From: Puniceicoccaceae bacterium
GTDB lineage: Bacteria; Verrucomicrobiota; Verrucomicrobiia; Opitutales; Coraliomargaritaceae
Direction of reading: 5' to 3'
Assembly (NCBI GenBank): GCA_007117865.1
Contig: SKFT01000002.1
Location: forward strand, 1 to 48,208
Length of the DNA stretch: 48,208 nt
The notes under the pieces: model-generated
Databases searched by the model: none
Told to the model about the DNA's origin: nothing
The model's input: the letters and a program-made list of their open reading frames with translations, nothing else
Position numbers and translations under genes: made by a program
In this document: positions 19,919 to 29,862 of the stretch, one piece after another
Layout of the letters: each line of letters opens with the position of its first letter
Position numbering within the stretch: position 1 is the first letter of the stretch

Positions 19919-21230
19919 GATGGGCAAGTGAGGCGCTGATGTTAGGATCACGGATGGGCAACGGCGCAACGCGCTTCATGCTGCGAAGGTAAGACCAGAT
20001 GCACAAGCCACCGATTCCGGCAAGTGCGGCGATATCGTAAAAAGTAATGGAAAACTGGCGGACGACATAGCCAAGTTCAGCTGGATTTTCCAGCGGCAGC
20101 TTACCCGGCAGGATGTTGAAGTAGATGTCCAGTAGGTGGAAAAGCAAAATCCATGCGGCAATGAATAGCGTGCGCTTGGCCGTGACCTTGTTCTTGTAAA
20201 AAAGCAGATAGAGGAAGGGGACCAAAAAGTGCAGAAAGATTAGGCTTAAGCTGATCCACCACCAGGAGTTGAGACTGCCATCAAAGTTCTTTTCGCGAAT
20301 ATTATACCAGAAGGTCACTTCGGGTATGTTGGCGTTGTAGATAAGGAAATACTGCGAAAAACTGATGTAAGCCCAGAAAACGGTAAAGGCAAACATCAGG
20401 CAGGCGAGATCATAGCGATGCGCCTGATTGAAAAGCCCTTTGAGCACACCACGGGAAGCGAGTACGACGATTAAAATGAGCGTTACGCTCAAAGCGGCTC
20501 GCATGGAAGCGGCAAAAAACCATACCCCATACATGGTGGAAAACCAGTGATATTCCAGCGCTTTAAACCAGTCGATCGCAGCCATGGTAACAGCAGCTGC
20601 GCAAAAGAAAATACCGATAGCTGAGAAGATACGTGCGCGGTGGAAGTTGGCCATATCGCCAGTTTTATCCATTTGGAATGATAAGCGTCGCAACACATAG
20701 CCAAGGATGGCAAAAACGGCAAAAATAAAGATAACCCGGCCAATGAAGAAGGGAATGTTCAGATAGGCCGACTTGTGCAGGAACAGCGGGTCAGTTGCTA
20801 CGCTGCCGCCGCCAACAATATAGCGCTCGGCATTCATCCATTTCCAGAGAATACCGGGATCGTCATGGATGAATGGAACGATTAGGAGCGGCACAAACAG
20901 CACCGCCAGCAATGGGAAGAGTCCGATTCCATGCTCAAGTTGACGACGCAGCACCGTTGGCCATTTAGCGTGGAAGATATAAAAAATCAGGGTCATGAAC
21001 AGCATGCCGATGGCAATCGATAACCAGAAGGAAAGCCCGATCAGCCAACTGAACAGAGGGCGGGAATCACCCGCCGACATGCCAGTGAAAAAGCCAAGTA
21101 GGGCAATCGCTGTGCCAACCAGACCAACAATCAGTGCGGGCATAGTATAGTCGCGGCTAGCCCGGACAGATGCGGTTTGCGCAAATGCAATACTGGCATC
21201 GGAGGAGTTTGCTTGGGCGTGAGTGCTCAT
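19911..21230 (-). CDS. actF: Alternative Complex III subunit ActF (quinol:cytochrome c oxidoreductase membrane subunit)
   Basis: Polytopic membrane protein in the conserved position after actE; ~10 hydrophobic segments. Confidence 0.9.
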   Translation of the reverse strand: MSTHAQANSSDASIAFAQTASVRASRDYTMPALIVGLVGTAIALLGFFTGMSAGDSRPLFSWLIGLSFWLSIAIGMLFMTLIFYIFHAKWPTVLRRQLEHGIGLFPLLAVLFVPLLIVPFIHDDPGILWKWMNAERYIVGGGSVATDPLFLHKSAYLNIPFFIGRVIFIFAVFAILGYVLRRLSFQMDKTGDMANFHRARIFSAIGIFFCAAAVTMAAIDWFKALEYHWFSTMYGVWFFAASMRAALSVTLILIVVLASRGVLKGLFNQAHRYDLACLMFAFTVFWAYISFSQYFLIYNANIPEVTFWYNIREKNFDGSLNSWWWISLSLIFLHFLVPFLYLLFYKNKVTAKRTLFIAAWILLFHLLDIYFNILPGKLPLENPAELGYVVRQFSITFYDIAALAGIGGLCIWSYLRSMKRVAPLPIRDPNISASLAHHE

Positions 21231-21880
21231 AGGCCAAGTTCGGCGCGTTTGGCAGCCGGAATATCTGAGATGGATGCGTTTTGAGAGCGCTGCAGGGCAC
21301 GCACATAAAGCACAATTGCCCAGCGCTCTTCGAGATCAATTTTGTGGCCCAGGCCAAACATTGTGCCCTTGCCGTTAACGATAATGTCATAAAGTTCACC
21401 ATTGCTAATCCCGCGGATGCGGTCGCTATGGTAGCTGGTGGCGGCAATCCCATAGCTGCGGGTAATGCCATTGCCATCTCCGGCGGCACCGTGGCAGACA
21501 GCGCAATGTATGTCATAACGCTTTTGTCCCAGTTGAATCAGCTCATAGCTGACTTCCATTGGAAAGCTCTCAGTGAACTCGCCGTCGTCATTACGCCCTT
21601 GCAGTAGAGGACGGTTACCAATCGTGCTATCGACAAAATCCGCCGAAAAGACTTCCTTCTGATTCAGCAGCGTACCGCGGGCAACGGTGAAAGCGGGACG
21701 CGGTCGGTCCATGCGGCCATCACGGAACAGCGAGGTCTCACCTTGCGGATGAAAGCGCGCCTGATGGTCCATGTCCGGAAAAATCTCAATTGGTGTACGC
21801 TTACTGAGTGAACCGCGGAAACCAAGGATCGATACCGTCGATATGACGACTAAAAAATAGATGATAAAAAACGTGCGCAT
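21227..21880 (-). CDS. actE: Alternative Complex III monoheme cytochrome c ActE
   Basis: YDIHCAVCHGAAGDGNGI heme c motif; position between actD and actF. Confidence 0.92.
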   Translation of the reverse strand: MRTFFIIYFLVVISTVSILGFRGSLSKRTPIEIFPDMDHQARFHPQGETSLFRDGRMDRPRPAFTVARGTLLNQKEVFSADFVDSTIGNRPLLQGRNDDGEFTESFPMEVSYELIQLGQKRYDIHCAVCHGAAGDGNGITRSYGIAATSYHSDRIRGISNGELYDIIVNGKGTMFGLGHKIDLEERWAIVLYVRALQRSQNASISDIPAAKRAELGL

Positions 21881-21886
21881 GGCGGG

Positions 21887-22417
21887 TCACTCTTCGATTA
21901 CCTGAATGTCGGTACCACCGATTTCTTCAAGGAAAAGGCGGGTGGCTTCGGTGTTGAACTGTGGATCACTGCTTTCAATTGCAATCATGAATTGGTCGGA
22001 GGAGGTGGCAAGGAATTGCTCGGAGTTGAACAGCGGGTGATAGTGCTGCGGCAAAGTATTCATAACAAACATCCCAATAAGAGTGCCAAAGGCGGCCAGT
22101 AGAATGGTCAGCTCATAAGCAATAGGGAAGGGGAAAATCGGACTAAAGAATGGCATCCCACCAACCAACAGCGGGTAGTCGTAGAGATTCATGTACCAAA
22201 CCATAAGCAAGCCAATCCAAAAGCCGCAAAACCCACCAATCAAGGTAAATACCGGCACCCTTGAACGTCCTAATCCCTGGGCTGCCGGCAGCCCGTGTAT
22301 CGGAAGTGGGGCGAAGGTGTCCCACTTGCGGTAGCCAGCATCGCGAACTTTTTCTGCTGCGTGGAAAAGGTCGGGTGTATCCTTAAAGCGGGCGAGTAAT
22401 CCAAATTGCTTAGCCAT
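21887..22417 (-). CDS. actD: Alternative Complex III subunit ActD (DUF3341)
   Basis: [37 protein letters not shown]. Confidence 0.93.
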   Translation of the reverse strand: MAKQFGLLARFKDTPDLFHAAEKVRDAGYRKWDTFAPLPIHGLPAAQGLGRSRVPVFTLIGGFCGFWIGLLMVWYMNLYDYPLLVGGMPFFSPIFPFPIAYELTILLAAFGTLIGMFVMNTLPQHYHPLFNSEQFLATSSDQFMIAIESSDPQFNTEATRLFLEEIGGTDIQVIEE

Positions 22418-23955
22418 TAGTGTGCGCCTCCTTTCATTTCGGAATTTGCTCCCTGAGCGGTATCGCCAAAGCCGTGACCATGTGGGTCAGCCTGTGGCAT
22501 GACAAATTTGACCTCACCCATCGGCATGATGGGTAGCACCTTAAGGAACAGCAGGAAGAGCACGCTGAAGAGTCCAAAGGTGCCGAAAAAGGTAAAAATG
22601 TCGACGATTGTCGGACTGTAATACCCCCATGAGGTGGGCAGAAAGTCATTGGCGAGCGAGGTAACTGTAATGACGAAACGCTCGAACCACATGCCGACGT
22701 TAATCAGGATCGACATGATCCACACCATGGCGGCATTGCGGCGAACCGCTTTGAACCAGAATAACTGTGGCACAAAAACGTTGCAGGAGAACATGATCCA
22801 GTAGGCCCAGGCGTATTGTCCAAAGGCACGGTTGATAAAGGCAAATTCCTCAAACGGATTGGCGCCATACCAGGCGATGAAGAACTCCATGATGTAGGCA
22901 TAGCCCACGATACAGCCGGTGCCCAGACATATTTTACACATGTTGTCGATGTGTCGCTGGGTAATCAGATCGTGAAATCCGTATAGCGCGCGCAGTGGCA
23001 GCATCAGAGTCAACACCATACCAAAGCCCGAAAAAATGGCACCAGCCACGAAGTAGGGCGGGAAGATGGTGGTATGCCAGCCGGGAATGATGGAAACGGC
23101 GAAGTCGAACGAAACAATGGTATGCACGGAGAGCACCAGCGGGGTGGACAGACCAGCTAGTAACAGGTAAGCCATTTCATAATTGCGCCAATGGTTGCCG
23201 GCATTGCGCCAGCCCATGGCGAAAATGCCGTAGCCGTATTTGCGCAGCGTCCAAATGGCAGTTTGCACCTTGCGCTGAAGGGGAGTCAGGGTTTCATCCA
23301 TACCCCGCCTCAATACCAGTGTGGCGCGGTCGCGCAGGGTGCCGAGATCGGGAATCATGCCCATATACCAAAATAGTGCCGACACAGTGCCATAAGTGGA
23401 TACCGCGAACACGTCCCACTCCAGTGGCGAGCGAAACTGCGGCCAGATAGCGTTGCTGTTGGGGATTGGGAACAACCACCAGGCAAACCATACGCGACCG
23501 ACGTGAAACAGCGGAAAGATACCCGCGCAGACCACCGCAAATATGGTCATGGCCTCGGCAGCGCGGTTAATCGATGTGCGCCAGCCTTGCTTGAGCAAAC
23601 AAAGGATCGCGGAGATCAATGTCCCGGCGTGACCAATACCGATCCAGAACACAAAGTTGACAATGGCCCAGCCCCAGTTGACCGGATTGGCCAATCCCCA
23701 AACTCCGACGCCAGTGCTAACCAGCCAGACCAGGCCCACACCGGTGAAGCTGGCGGTGAACAAGGCCATGGCGAAGGCAACCCACCACCAAGTCGGTACG
23801 CGCGACTCGACAATCGTGCAGATTTTTTCAGTTACCCAGGGAAAATCGCGCTTGTTGCCGACCAAGGGTGTTTCCTTGTGCTCGGCCGGACGAATCTGGT
23901 CGAGCAACTCGGCTTGTGCCGGACACGTGGGCAGGTTGGAAGTCGTTGTAGCCAT
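22417..23955 (-). CDS. actC: Alternative Complex III subunit ActC (NrfD/PsrC family)
   Basis: Polytopic NrfD-like protein, [37 protein letters not shown]. Confidence 0.94.
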   Translation of the reverse strand: MATTTSNLPTCPAQAELLDQIRPAEHKETPLVGNKRDFPWVTEKICTIVESRVPTWWWVAFAMALFTASFTGVGLVWLVSTGVGVWGLANPVNWGWAIVNFVFWIGIGHAGTLISAILCLLKQGWRTSINRAAEAMTIFAVVCAGIFPLFHVGRVWFAWWLFPIPNSNAIWPQFRSPLEWDVFAVSTYGTVSALFWYMGMIPDLGTLRDRATLVLRRGMDETLTPLQRKVQTAIWTLRKYGYGIFAMGWRNAGNHWRNYEMAYLLLAGLSTPLVLSVHTIVSFDFAVSIIPGWHTTIFPPYFVAGAIFSGFGMVLTLMLPLRALYGFHDLITQRHIDNMCKICLGTGCIVGYAYIMEFFIAWYGANPFEEFAFINRAFGQYAWAYWIMFSCNVFVPQLFWFKAVRRNAAMVWIMSILINVGMWFERFVITVTSLANDFLPTSWGYYSPTIVDIFTFFGTFGLFSVLFLLFLKVLPIMPMGEVKFVMPQADPHGHGFGDTAQGANSEMKGGAH

Positions 23956-23981
23956 GAATCAAAGAGGTGCGATACCTTGCA

Positions 23982-26900
23982 TTAACGGTTGAGCGGTTTG
24001 GGCTGACGCGCCTTGTAGGAAGCGCGGGTGAACGGCATTTTGTAGGTCCGCGGAATCCGTTTGTTGGGATTGCGGATGCGTGCCAGATAGGTGGTGCGCG
24101 GTCGCACGTTCAGGTAGCCGAGAAGACTGTAGTCGCGGTCGCTTTCGCGCAACTTGGAAACCTTGGTGTTGGCATCCGACAAGTCGCCGAAGACGATGGC
24201 TTCGGTCGGGCAAACCTGCTGGCAGGCAGTGAGGATACGTCCATCCGGCACGCCGACGTTGCCGGAGGCTCCGGCAATGCGCTTTTGGTCGTGCTTGGCG
24301 GTTTCGATGCGTTGCACGCAGTAGGTGCACTTTTCCATCACACCGCGCATGCGCACGGTGACGTTTGGATTTTTCTGCATCTTGCCGAGTTCCGGCTCAT
24401 CAACACGCCCCAGGGGCCCCTTGTAAACTTCATTGATGTTACGCTTGTTCCAATCGAAAAAGTTGAACCGGCGCACCTTATAAGGACAGTTGTTGGCGCA
24501 GTAGCGGGTGCCGACGCAGCGGTTGTAAGCCATTACGTTGAGGCCCTGTTCATCGTGCACGGTGGCGTTGACCGGGCAGACCGTTTCGCAAGGCGCATTT
24601 TCACAGTGCTGACAGGCTACGCCCATGAACGAGACTTGGACATCCTCAGGGATGTCGTTATCGTCATTGACGTCGCCGGTAAAGTAGCGATCCAGTCGAA
24701 TCCAGTGCATCTCGCGTCCTCGCATCACCTGGTCGCGGCCAACAATCGGGATGTTGTTTTCGCTTTGGCAGGCAACCACACAGGCGTTGCAGCCGGTGCA
24801 TGCATTCATGTCGATGACCATCCCCCATTGTTGGGGTGCGCGGAATTGTTCCTTGGCACCGGGGCGGTTCCAAATAGGCACGTTGGGCAATGGATCGGTG
24901 AAGCGCGGGTGCTCATGGGCGGAGCCGCCACGCGGCTGGTTGGTCACTTTGTATTGTACTGATTCGTTCTGCGCCTTGCCGTAAACGGGCGGTGAGTGCG
25001 ATTCCATGCCCATGTTGTTGGCGAAGTCAGGTTCCTGCTTCCACTCTTCCACGTTGCCCTCGCGGACGATGGCCCGGCCTTCCATCGACCAATGCTCCTG
25101 GGCATTGGCCAGTTGCACGCGCTCGGAAGTTAGCTTAAGTGTGGCACCGGTAGCGATGTAGGGCGTGCTCGTGGTGCGCAGGGGATAGGCATCGAAGCCA
25201 ACACCGTTGCCGACCCGGCCGGCAGCCTTGCGACCAAAGCCCAGAGGCGCCACAATCGAATAATTGGCTAGGCCGGGAACGATGTGTACCGGTGCCTTGA
25301 TGGTGCGGCCGTTAACGGTCAACTCCGCAATTGGAGCATGCTGGCGACCGCGTTGGAAAGTGGCAGTTTGCTGTGTCAGTCGTCCCGCTTCGACCATCAT
25401 CGATCGGTCGGGTGTAATCTGGACGCCACTGGCGGATTCCAGTTCGCGAGCCAGCCGTGGACTGATGAGAATGGCGTTATCCCAGGTGAATTTGGTAATC
25501 GGCTCCGGGCATTCCTGCAGCCAGCCGTTGTTGGCGTAACGGCCATCGTAGGTATTTTGGCTGGCGGCAAAAATCAGCTCCAGTGAATCAGCGGAAAACT
25601 CCGGCGAGGAAACGTTGGCACCGGATAACTGAATCAGCAGTTCGGCAATCGTCAGCGGTGCATTTTCAGTTGCAAAAGCAGAATCAGCGAGGAGTCCATT
25701 GCTGAGGAAACGATGAAAGGCGGCATCGGTGCCGTCCGTCATCGCATCGAATGTCGCGCGGGTGATGGCGTAAGGATCGGTCTCTGATTCGCCAGCCAGA
25801 CGTGCCAGCACCTCCAATTCATTAAACGTGCGGAAAATGGGATCAATCATCGGCTGCACGGGCACCACTGTGCCATCATAGGTGCGACCATCACCCCATG
25901 ATTCCAGGTAATGCGAGCGGGCAATGTGCCAATCACACTGCAAACTGGTTTCGTTGCGGTAATAGCTCAGGTGCAACGTTTGGCCTGCCTGCTTGACCGC
26001 ATTGGACCAGTCCAGGTCAGCAGGCGCGTCATAAGCGGGATTGCCGCCGAGAATAAACAATGTTTCAACCCTGCCGGACTGCAAGCGGGTTACCACATCC
26101 CGAATGCTGGCGCTGGGCTTTTCAACTTGCGCATAGCGGATGGTTGAGCCGTTGGCACCAATTGCGGCATTGATAAGGTAGCAAAGGCAATGGACCTCCG
26201 CGGGCAAGTGGTCACCAGCAACCACCAAACTCGCACCACGGTGCTCCAGAAGGTCGGCAGCGCAGGCAGAGAGCCAATCAGGATCGATTTCGAGATTGGT
26301 CTGCAGTGCTTGTACAGCGGCTAGCGCTTCGGCATTCAAGCCGCTTTGACGCAATACCTCAGCAGCCAACAGTGATGCAAATGCGCTCATTTGCGCGCTG
26401 CCAAGACGCAGGCGATGGTCTGCCATCGAACCAGTCAGCGTGAGGTTGGATTCCACGCTGTAAAGACGGCTCATGCGATCGGCGTCTTCTGCATGATACA
26501 CTTTGCGACCTTTGGCAAATGCGTTTGCAAAGCCAAGTTTACCGGGTCCGGTTTGCAGGAAGTCGGAATCTATTGCCACGATGCGCTTAGCGGCATCGAA
26601 TTGAGGCAAGGGGCGCAGGGCGGTGTCAGTAATGGCCGCAAATGCGGTCTCTGCACCATAATGGGAGAGCGGTTCGTATTCAGCACAAAGTGCTTCCGGT
26701 AATTGGGCTTTAAGTTTGCGCAGTATCCGGGAACGGCTTGGAGATGTGGAACCTTCAACAAGCAAAACCAAGCCTCTTCCACGGTCGTCGCGGTGTTTGC
26801 GGCGAATGGTGTTGAGCTGATCGCGAACGGCAGCCATATCGACGCGACCACTGCGGTTACGGCTATGCGTGCTACGGTCGGGATCATACATGTCGAGCAC

Positions 26901-27335
26901 ACTGGCCTGGGCAAACAGGTCGGTGGCACCACGGTAAGGAGTGTAGCTGGGATTGCCCTCAATTTTGGTGGGTCGCGCCTGATGGGTCTCCACCACCAGC
27001 GGGATGTTGTCTTTTGCCGAGGGCTGCGAGGAGGTATAAAACACCGGATTGCCGGGAATCATCATCTCCGCCTGGTTGCCAAAGGCGAGGATGGTCTTCT
27101 CCGGACGACGGCAGCCGCTCAAGCCCAGCCCGGCCAAGCCAAAGGATGCGGCCATGATTTTGAGAAAATGGCGACGGTTGACACCTTCGATTTCCGAGGC
27201 GCCAGCAGGAAACTCGCGCTGCATCCATTCCTGGAATGCCGGGGTTTCAGCCAGGTCTTCGAGGCTTTTCCAGTAGCGAGACCCGTCACGAGATGAGGCG
27301 GGCTGTAATAGTGGTGTTTCAGTAGTATCGTTCAT
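23982..27335 (-). CDS. actB: Alternative Complex III subunit ActB (molybdopterin-oxidoreductase-like plus 4Fe-4S domains)
   Basis: NRRHFLKIMAASFGLAGLGLSGC Tat-like N-terminus; CTGCNACVVAC, CQHCENAPCETVCP, CVGTRYCANNCP, CTYC...CQQVCP clusters. ATGA overlap with actA. Confidence 0.94.
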   Translation of the reverse strand: MNDTTETPLLQPASSRDGSRYWKSLEDLAETPAFQEWMQREFPAGASEIEGVNRRHFLKIMAASFGLAGLGLSGCRRPEKTILAFGNQAEMMIPGNPVFYTSSQPSAKDNIPLVVETHQARPTKIEGNPSYTPYRGATDLFAQASVLDMYDPDRSTHSRNRSGRVDMAAVRDQLNTIRRKHRDDRGRGLVLLVEGSTSPSRSRILRKLKAQLPEALCAEYEPLSHYGAETAFAAITDTALRPLPQFDAAKRIVAIDSDFLQTGPGKLGFANAFAKGRKVYHAEDADRMSRLYSVESNLTLTGSMADHRLRLGSAQMSAFASLLAAEVLRQSGLNAEALAAVQALQTNLEIDPDWLSACAADLLEHRGASLVVAGDHLPAEVHCLCYLINAAIGANGSTIRYAQVEKPSASIRDVVTRLQSGRVETLFILGGNPAYDAPADLDWSNAVKQAGQTLHLSYYRNETSLQCDWHIARSHYLESWGDGRTYDGTVVPVQPMIDPIFRTFNELEVLARLAGESETDPYAITRATFDAMTDGTDAAFHRFLSNGLLADSAFATENAPLTIAELLIQLSGANVSSPEFSADSLELIFAASQNTYDGRYANNGWLQECPEPITKFTWDNAILISPRLARELESASGVQITPDRSMMVEAGRLTQQTATFQRGRQHAPIAELTVNGRTIKAPVHIVPGLANYSIVAPLGFGRKAAGRVGNGVGFDAYPLRTTSTPYIATGATLKLTSERVQLANAQEHWSMEGRAIVREGNVEEWKQEPDFANNMGMESHSPPVYGKAQNESVQYKVTNQPRGGSAHEHPRFTDPLPNVPIWNRPGAKEQFRAPQQWGMVIDMNACTGCNACVVACQSENNIPIVGRDQVMRGREMHWIRLDRYFTGDVNDDNDIPEDVQVSFMGVACQHCENAPCETVCPVNATVHDEQGLNVMAYNRCVGTRYCANNCPYKVRRFNFFDWNKRNINEVYKGPLGRVDEPELGKMQKNPNVTVRMRGVMEKCTYCVQRIETAKHDQKRIAGASGNVGVPDGRILTACQQVCPTEAIVFGDLSDANTKVSKLRESDRDYSLLGYLNVRPRTTYLARIRNPNKRIPRTYKMPFTRASYKARQPKPLNR

Positions 27336-27985
27336 CGGTGGCATCCGGAGCAGCTTTGCGGCGGGTTGACCTTCCAGTCGTGGACAAAAGTTTCCAGTTC
27401 GGCAACGGCTTCCGGTTCCGTTGGCCGCTCCCAATTGAGATCGTAAACGGCTTCGAGTGGCCGGATGTACTGCTCCGGATTGCGGTGGCACTCCAGGCAA
27501 AATGCCATACTCAGCGACTTGGCATGGTAAACCACTTCCATTTGGTTGACTTGGCCGTGGCACTCGACGCAACTGATGCCGCGGTTGACGTGGGCGGCGT
27601 GATTGAAATAGACGTAGTCCGGGGCGGCGTGAACTCGGACCCATGGGATCGGATTACCGGATTCATAGCTAGCCCGCACGGGTGCCAGTGCGGGACTGTC
27701 CACCTTGACCAGACTGTGGCAGCTCATGCAGGTGTTGGATGGTGGGATGTTGGCGTGTGCAGCGCGGTCGACATGGGTGTGGCAGTAGCGGCAGTCCATC
27801 CCCAACTGATCCACGTGAAGGGCATGGCTAAAGGCAACAGGCTGCGTCGGAGCATAGCCGATGCGGGTATATTCGGGTGTGAAATAATAGGTCACTCCAG
27901 CTGTAATCGCGGCGACTATGAACACAATGGCTACGATAATCTTGATCGGTAGCGTGTTAATGGATTTAGGAAAGAGATTAGCCAT
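27332..27985 (-). CDS. actA: Alternative Complex III pentaheme cytochrome c ActA
   Basis: Five CXXCH motifs: CRYCH, CMSCH, CVECH, CLECH, CSGCH; N-terminal TM. Confidence 0.94.
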   Translation of the reverse strand: MANLFPKSINTLPIKIIVAIVFIVAAITAGVTYYFTPEYTRIGYAPTQPVAFSHALHVDQLGMDCRYCHTHVDRAAHANIPPSNTCMSCHSLVKVDSPALAPVRASYESGNPIPWVRVHAAPDYVYFNHAAHVNRGISCVECHGQVNQMEVVYHAKSLSMAFCLECHRNPEQYIRPLEAVYDLNWERPTEPEAVAELETFVHDWKVNPPQSCSGCHR

Positions 27986-28025
27986 TGGTATGTAAGTCGG
28001 CAGTCGTTAATAACGGATCATTGTT

Positions 28026-28211
28026 TTAATGCAAACGGGCCACCGTGTGAGAGGCCTTTCGCACCTTCACCGGCAATGATGCTTCCGCGGAGGATGGCCG
28101 GGCCGGGTTGGCGCGAATGCCTGCAGCTGCGGCTGGCAGCAACATTAAGCCACAGCCCCCTGCCATTACTTTACCTAAGAAACCTTTGCGCGACGTTTTC
28201 GATACAGTCAT
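28026..28211 (-). CDS. Small Tat-signal-like protein, first ORF of the respiratory operon
   Basis: 61 aa, TSRKGFLGKVMAGGCGLMLLPAAAAG resembles an S/T-R-K-x-F-L Tat signal; 40 nt upstream of actA, same strand. Confidence 0.6.
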   Translation of the reverse strand: MTVSKTSRKGFLGKVMAGGCGLMLLPAAAAGIRANPARPSSAEASLPVKVRKASHTVARLH

Positions 28212-28353
28212 GATAAGAGGTTGAATAGGGACGTATTAGCCGAATCTGGCAACCGTTTTTTTTACATTAATAAAAAAAATCGTTTTCCGTTAAGTTGGCA
28301 AAAATCCCCAATCCTATCTTCCTACTTGATAGCCAAAAACTTGCGCTTATCCC

Positions 28354-29304
28354 TTAAAATCCCTTAATGCGGAAAAGACCGGTAACGCTGGCATTGTTGT
28401 GAATGCGATGGATCGCCTCGCCCAAGAGTCTTGAAACGCTCAAAACGGTAATGGGTAATGTGGTGTCAGTTTTTACGACCGTGGTATCGGTTGTGATCAG
28501 GCGATCCAGAATTCCACCGGACAGGCGCTCATAGCCGAGATCGTTCAATACTCCGTGACTGACGGCTGCCATTACCCGGCGGGCTCCGTTTTTCTTCAGT
28601 AATTTGGCCGCTGCAACCAGCGTTCCGGCCGTTTCGGTCATGTCGTCAACCAATAAAACATCCCGGCCCTCGACGTCACCGACCAGCGAAACCGCTTCGA
28701 CGGTAGTGGCATCAGTGCGGCGCTTGGCAATGAAACCGAGTGGCACCTTCAGTAAATCGGCGTAAGCGGAGGCCATTTTCATGCCACCCACATCCGGCGA
28801 GAAGAGCGTCAAGTTCTCGGTTTTGATATCCTTAAGGTATTCAAACAATACCGGAGAGGCATAAATATGGTCCACCGGAATATCGAAGAATCCCTGGATT
28901 TGCTGTGCGTGCAAATCCACGGTGAGCACCCGGTTGGCACCCGATGCCACCAGTAGGTTGGCCACCAGTTTGGAGGTGATCGGTACCCGCGGTTGATCCT
29001 TGCGGTCCTGTCGCGCATAGCCATAGAAGGGAATCACCGCCGTTATGCGGCTGGCGGAGGCACGGCGGGCGGCATCAATCATGATGAAAAGCTCCATTAG
29101 GTGCTGATTGGCCGGATTGTTGGTGGATTGGATTATGAAGACGTCCGCACCGCGAATGTTTTCATTGATCCTTACAAAAGTTTCTCCGTCGGGAAAACTT
29201 TCCACTGTCGCTTCCCCGAGTGGCACGTCGAGGTAGCTGCAGATTTTCTTGGCAAGTGGTAGATTGCTGTTACCGCAAAAAATTTTTAAGTTGCTTTCAG
29301 GCAT
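28354..29304 (-). CDS. prs: Ribose-phosphate pyrophosphokinase
   Basis: LKIFCGNSNLPLAKKICSYLDVPLGEATVESFPDGE and VLLVDDMTETAGTL. Confidence 0.96.
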   Translation of the reverse strand: MPESNLKIFCGNSNLPLAKKICSYLDVPLGEATVESFPDGETFVRINENIRGADVFIIQSTNNPANQHLMELFIMIDAARRASASRITAVIPFYGYARQDRKDQPRVPITSKLVANLLVASGANRVLTVDLHAQQIQGFFDIPVDHIYASPVLFEYLKDIKTENLTLFSPDVGGMKMASAYADLLKVPLGFIAKRRTDATTVEAVSLVGDVEGRDVLLVDDMTETAGTLVAAAKLLKKNGARRVMAAVSHGVLNDLGYERLSGGILDRLITTDTTVVKTDTTLPITVLSVSRLLGEAIHRIHNNASVTGLFRIKGF

Positions 29305-29419
29305 GATTGGCGAATGGGAGGCTGGGCGATGACACGAGTGAAAGGCATCTTTTTTGTCGAACGCAGGCTGCGGTGCAAGAATAATGCTACGCTATTGTGA
29401 CAAATGCCCTCCAGTGAAT

Positions 29420-29456
29420 TAACCCAACCCAGCGTAGCCGGCACCAAAAGATGAAA
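29420..29456. repeat. Dispersed repeat B, copy 2
   Basis: 34/37 identity to 11476-11512. Confidence 0.85.
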
Positions 29457-29586
29457 CCGCGTCGCCGGGTTGGATCCCGGTGGAATAGTCTTTGCCTTCC
29501 ACGGGATGAATGGCGAATCCCAGTGGAATAAGCTTCGCATTGCACCGGATAAATGAGTAATGGAGAAGATGGCGTAGCCAATCGCT

Positions 29587-29677
29587 ATCGAAAGCGACGT
29601 AGCGAAAGCGGAGATGGCGTAGTCGGGCGGACGCACAGGAGCGCGTCCCTCCATCGGAAGGCATGTTCCAGGGGGGC
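29587..29677. repeat. Dispersed REP-like repeat A, copy 2
   Basis: 40-nt exact match to 22-61 with flanking similarity. Confidence 0.9.
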
Positions 29678-29848
29678 AATCTCCTGCTTGATCGCGCTTT
29701 AATTGCCGCGCTACGTCCAGCGACCTGTCCGCCGTAGCTCGCAGAGCGAAGGGGGGAGCAAGTGGTAAGAAAGCTATTTGCTACTGACTCCTGATTTTAG
29801 GATTTTAAAAACCTCCTCTAATAGCTTGCCAAGACAGTCCCGCTGGAA

Positions 29849-29861
29849 CCATTATCATTGG
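29849..29861. promoter_or_regulatory. Putative Fur/Zur-like operator CCATTATCATTGG overlapping the translation start region
   Basis: Imperfect inverted repeat containing ATTATCATT, ending 1 nt before the ATG of a Fur-family gene. Confidence 0.35.
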
Positions 29862-29862
29862 A

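Noticed and set aside
23967-24962. 331-aa plus-strand ORF
   Set aside because: Entirely antisense to the 4Fe-4S part of actB, which has clear ferredoxin motifs; a shadow ORF.
26703-27296. 197-aa plus-strand ORF
   Set aside because: Antisense to the N-terminal half of actB.
27338-27952. 204-aa plus-strand ORF
   Set aside because: Antisense to the pentaheme actA gene; shadow ORF.
28256-28279. T8...A8 inverted tract upstream of the respiratory operon as a terminator
   Set aside because: No GC-rich stem; may be an AT-rich promoter element, but I could not fix convincing -35/-10 boxes.
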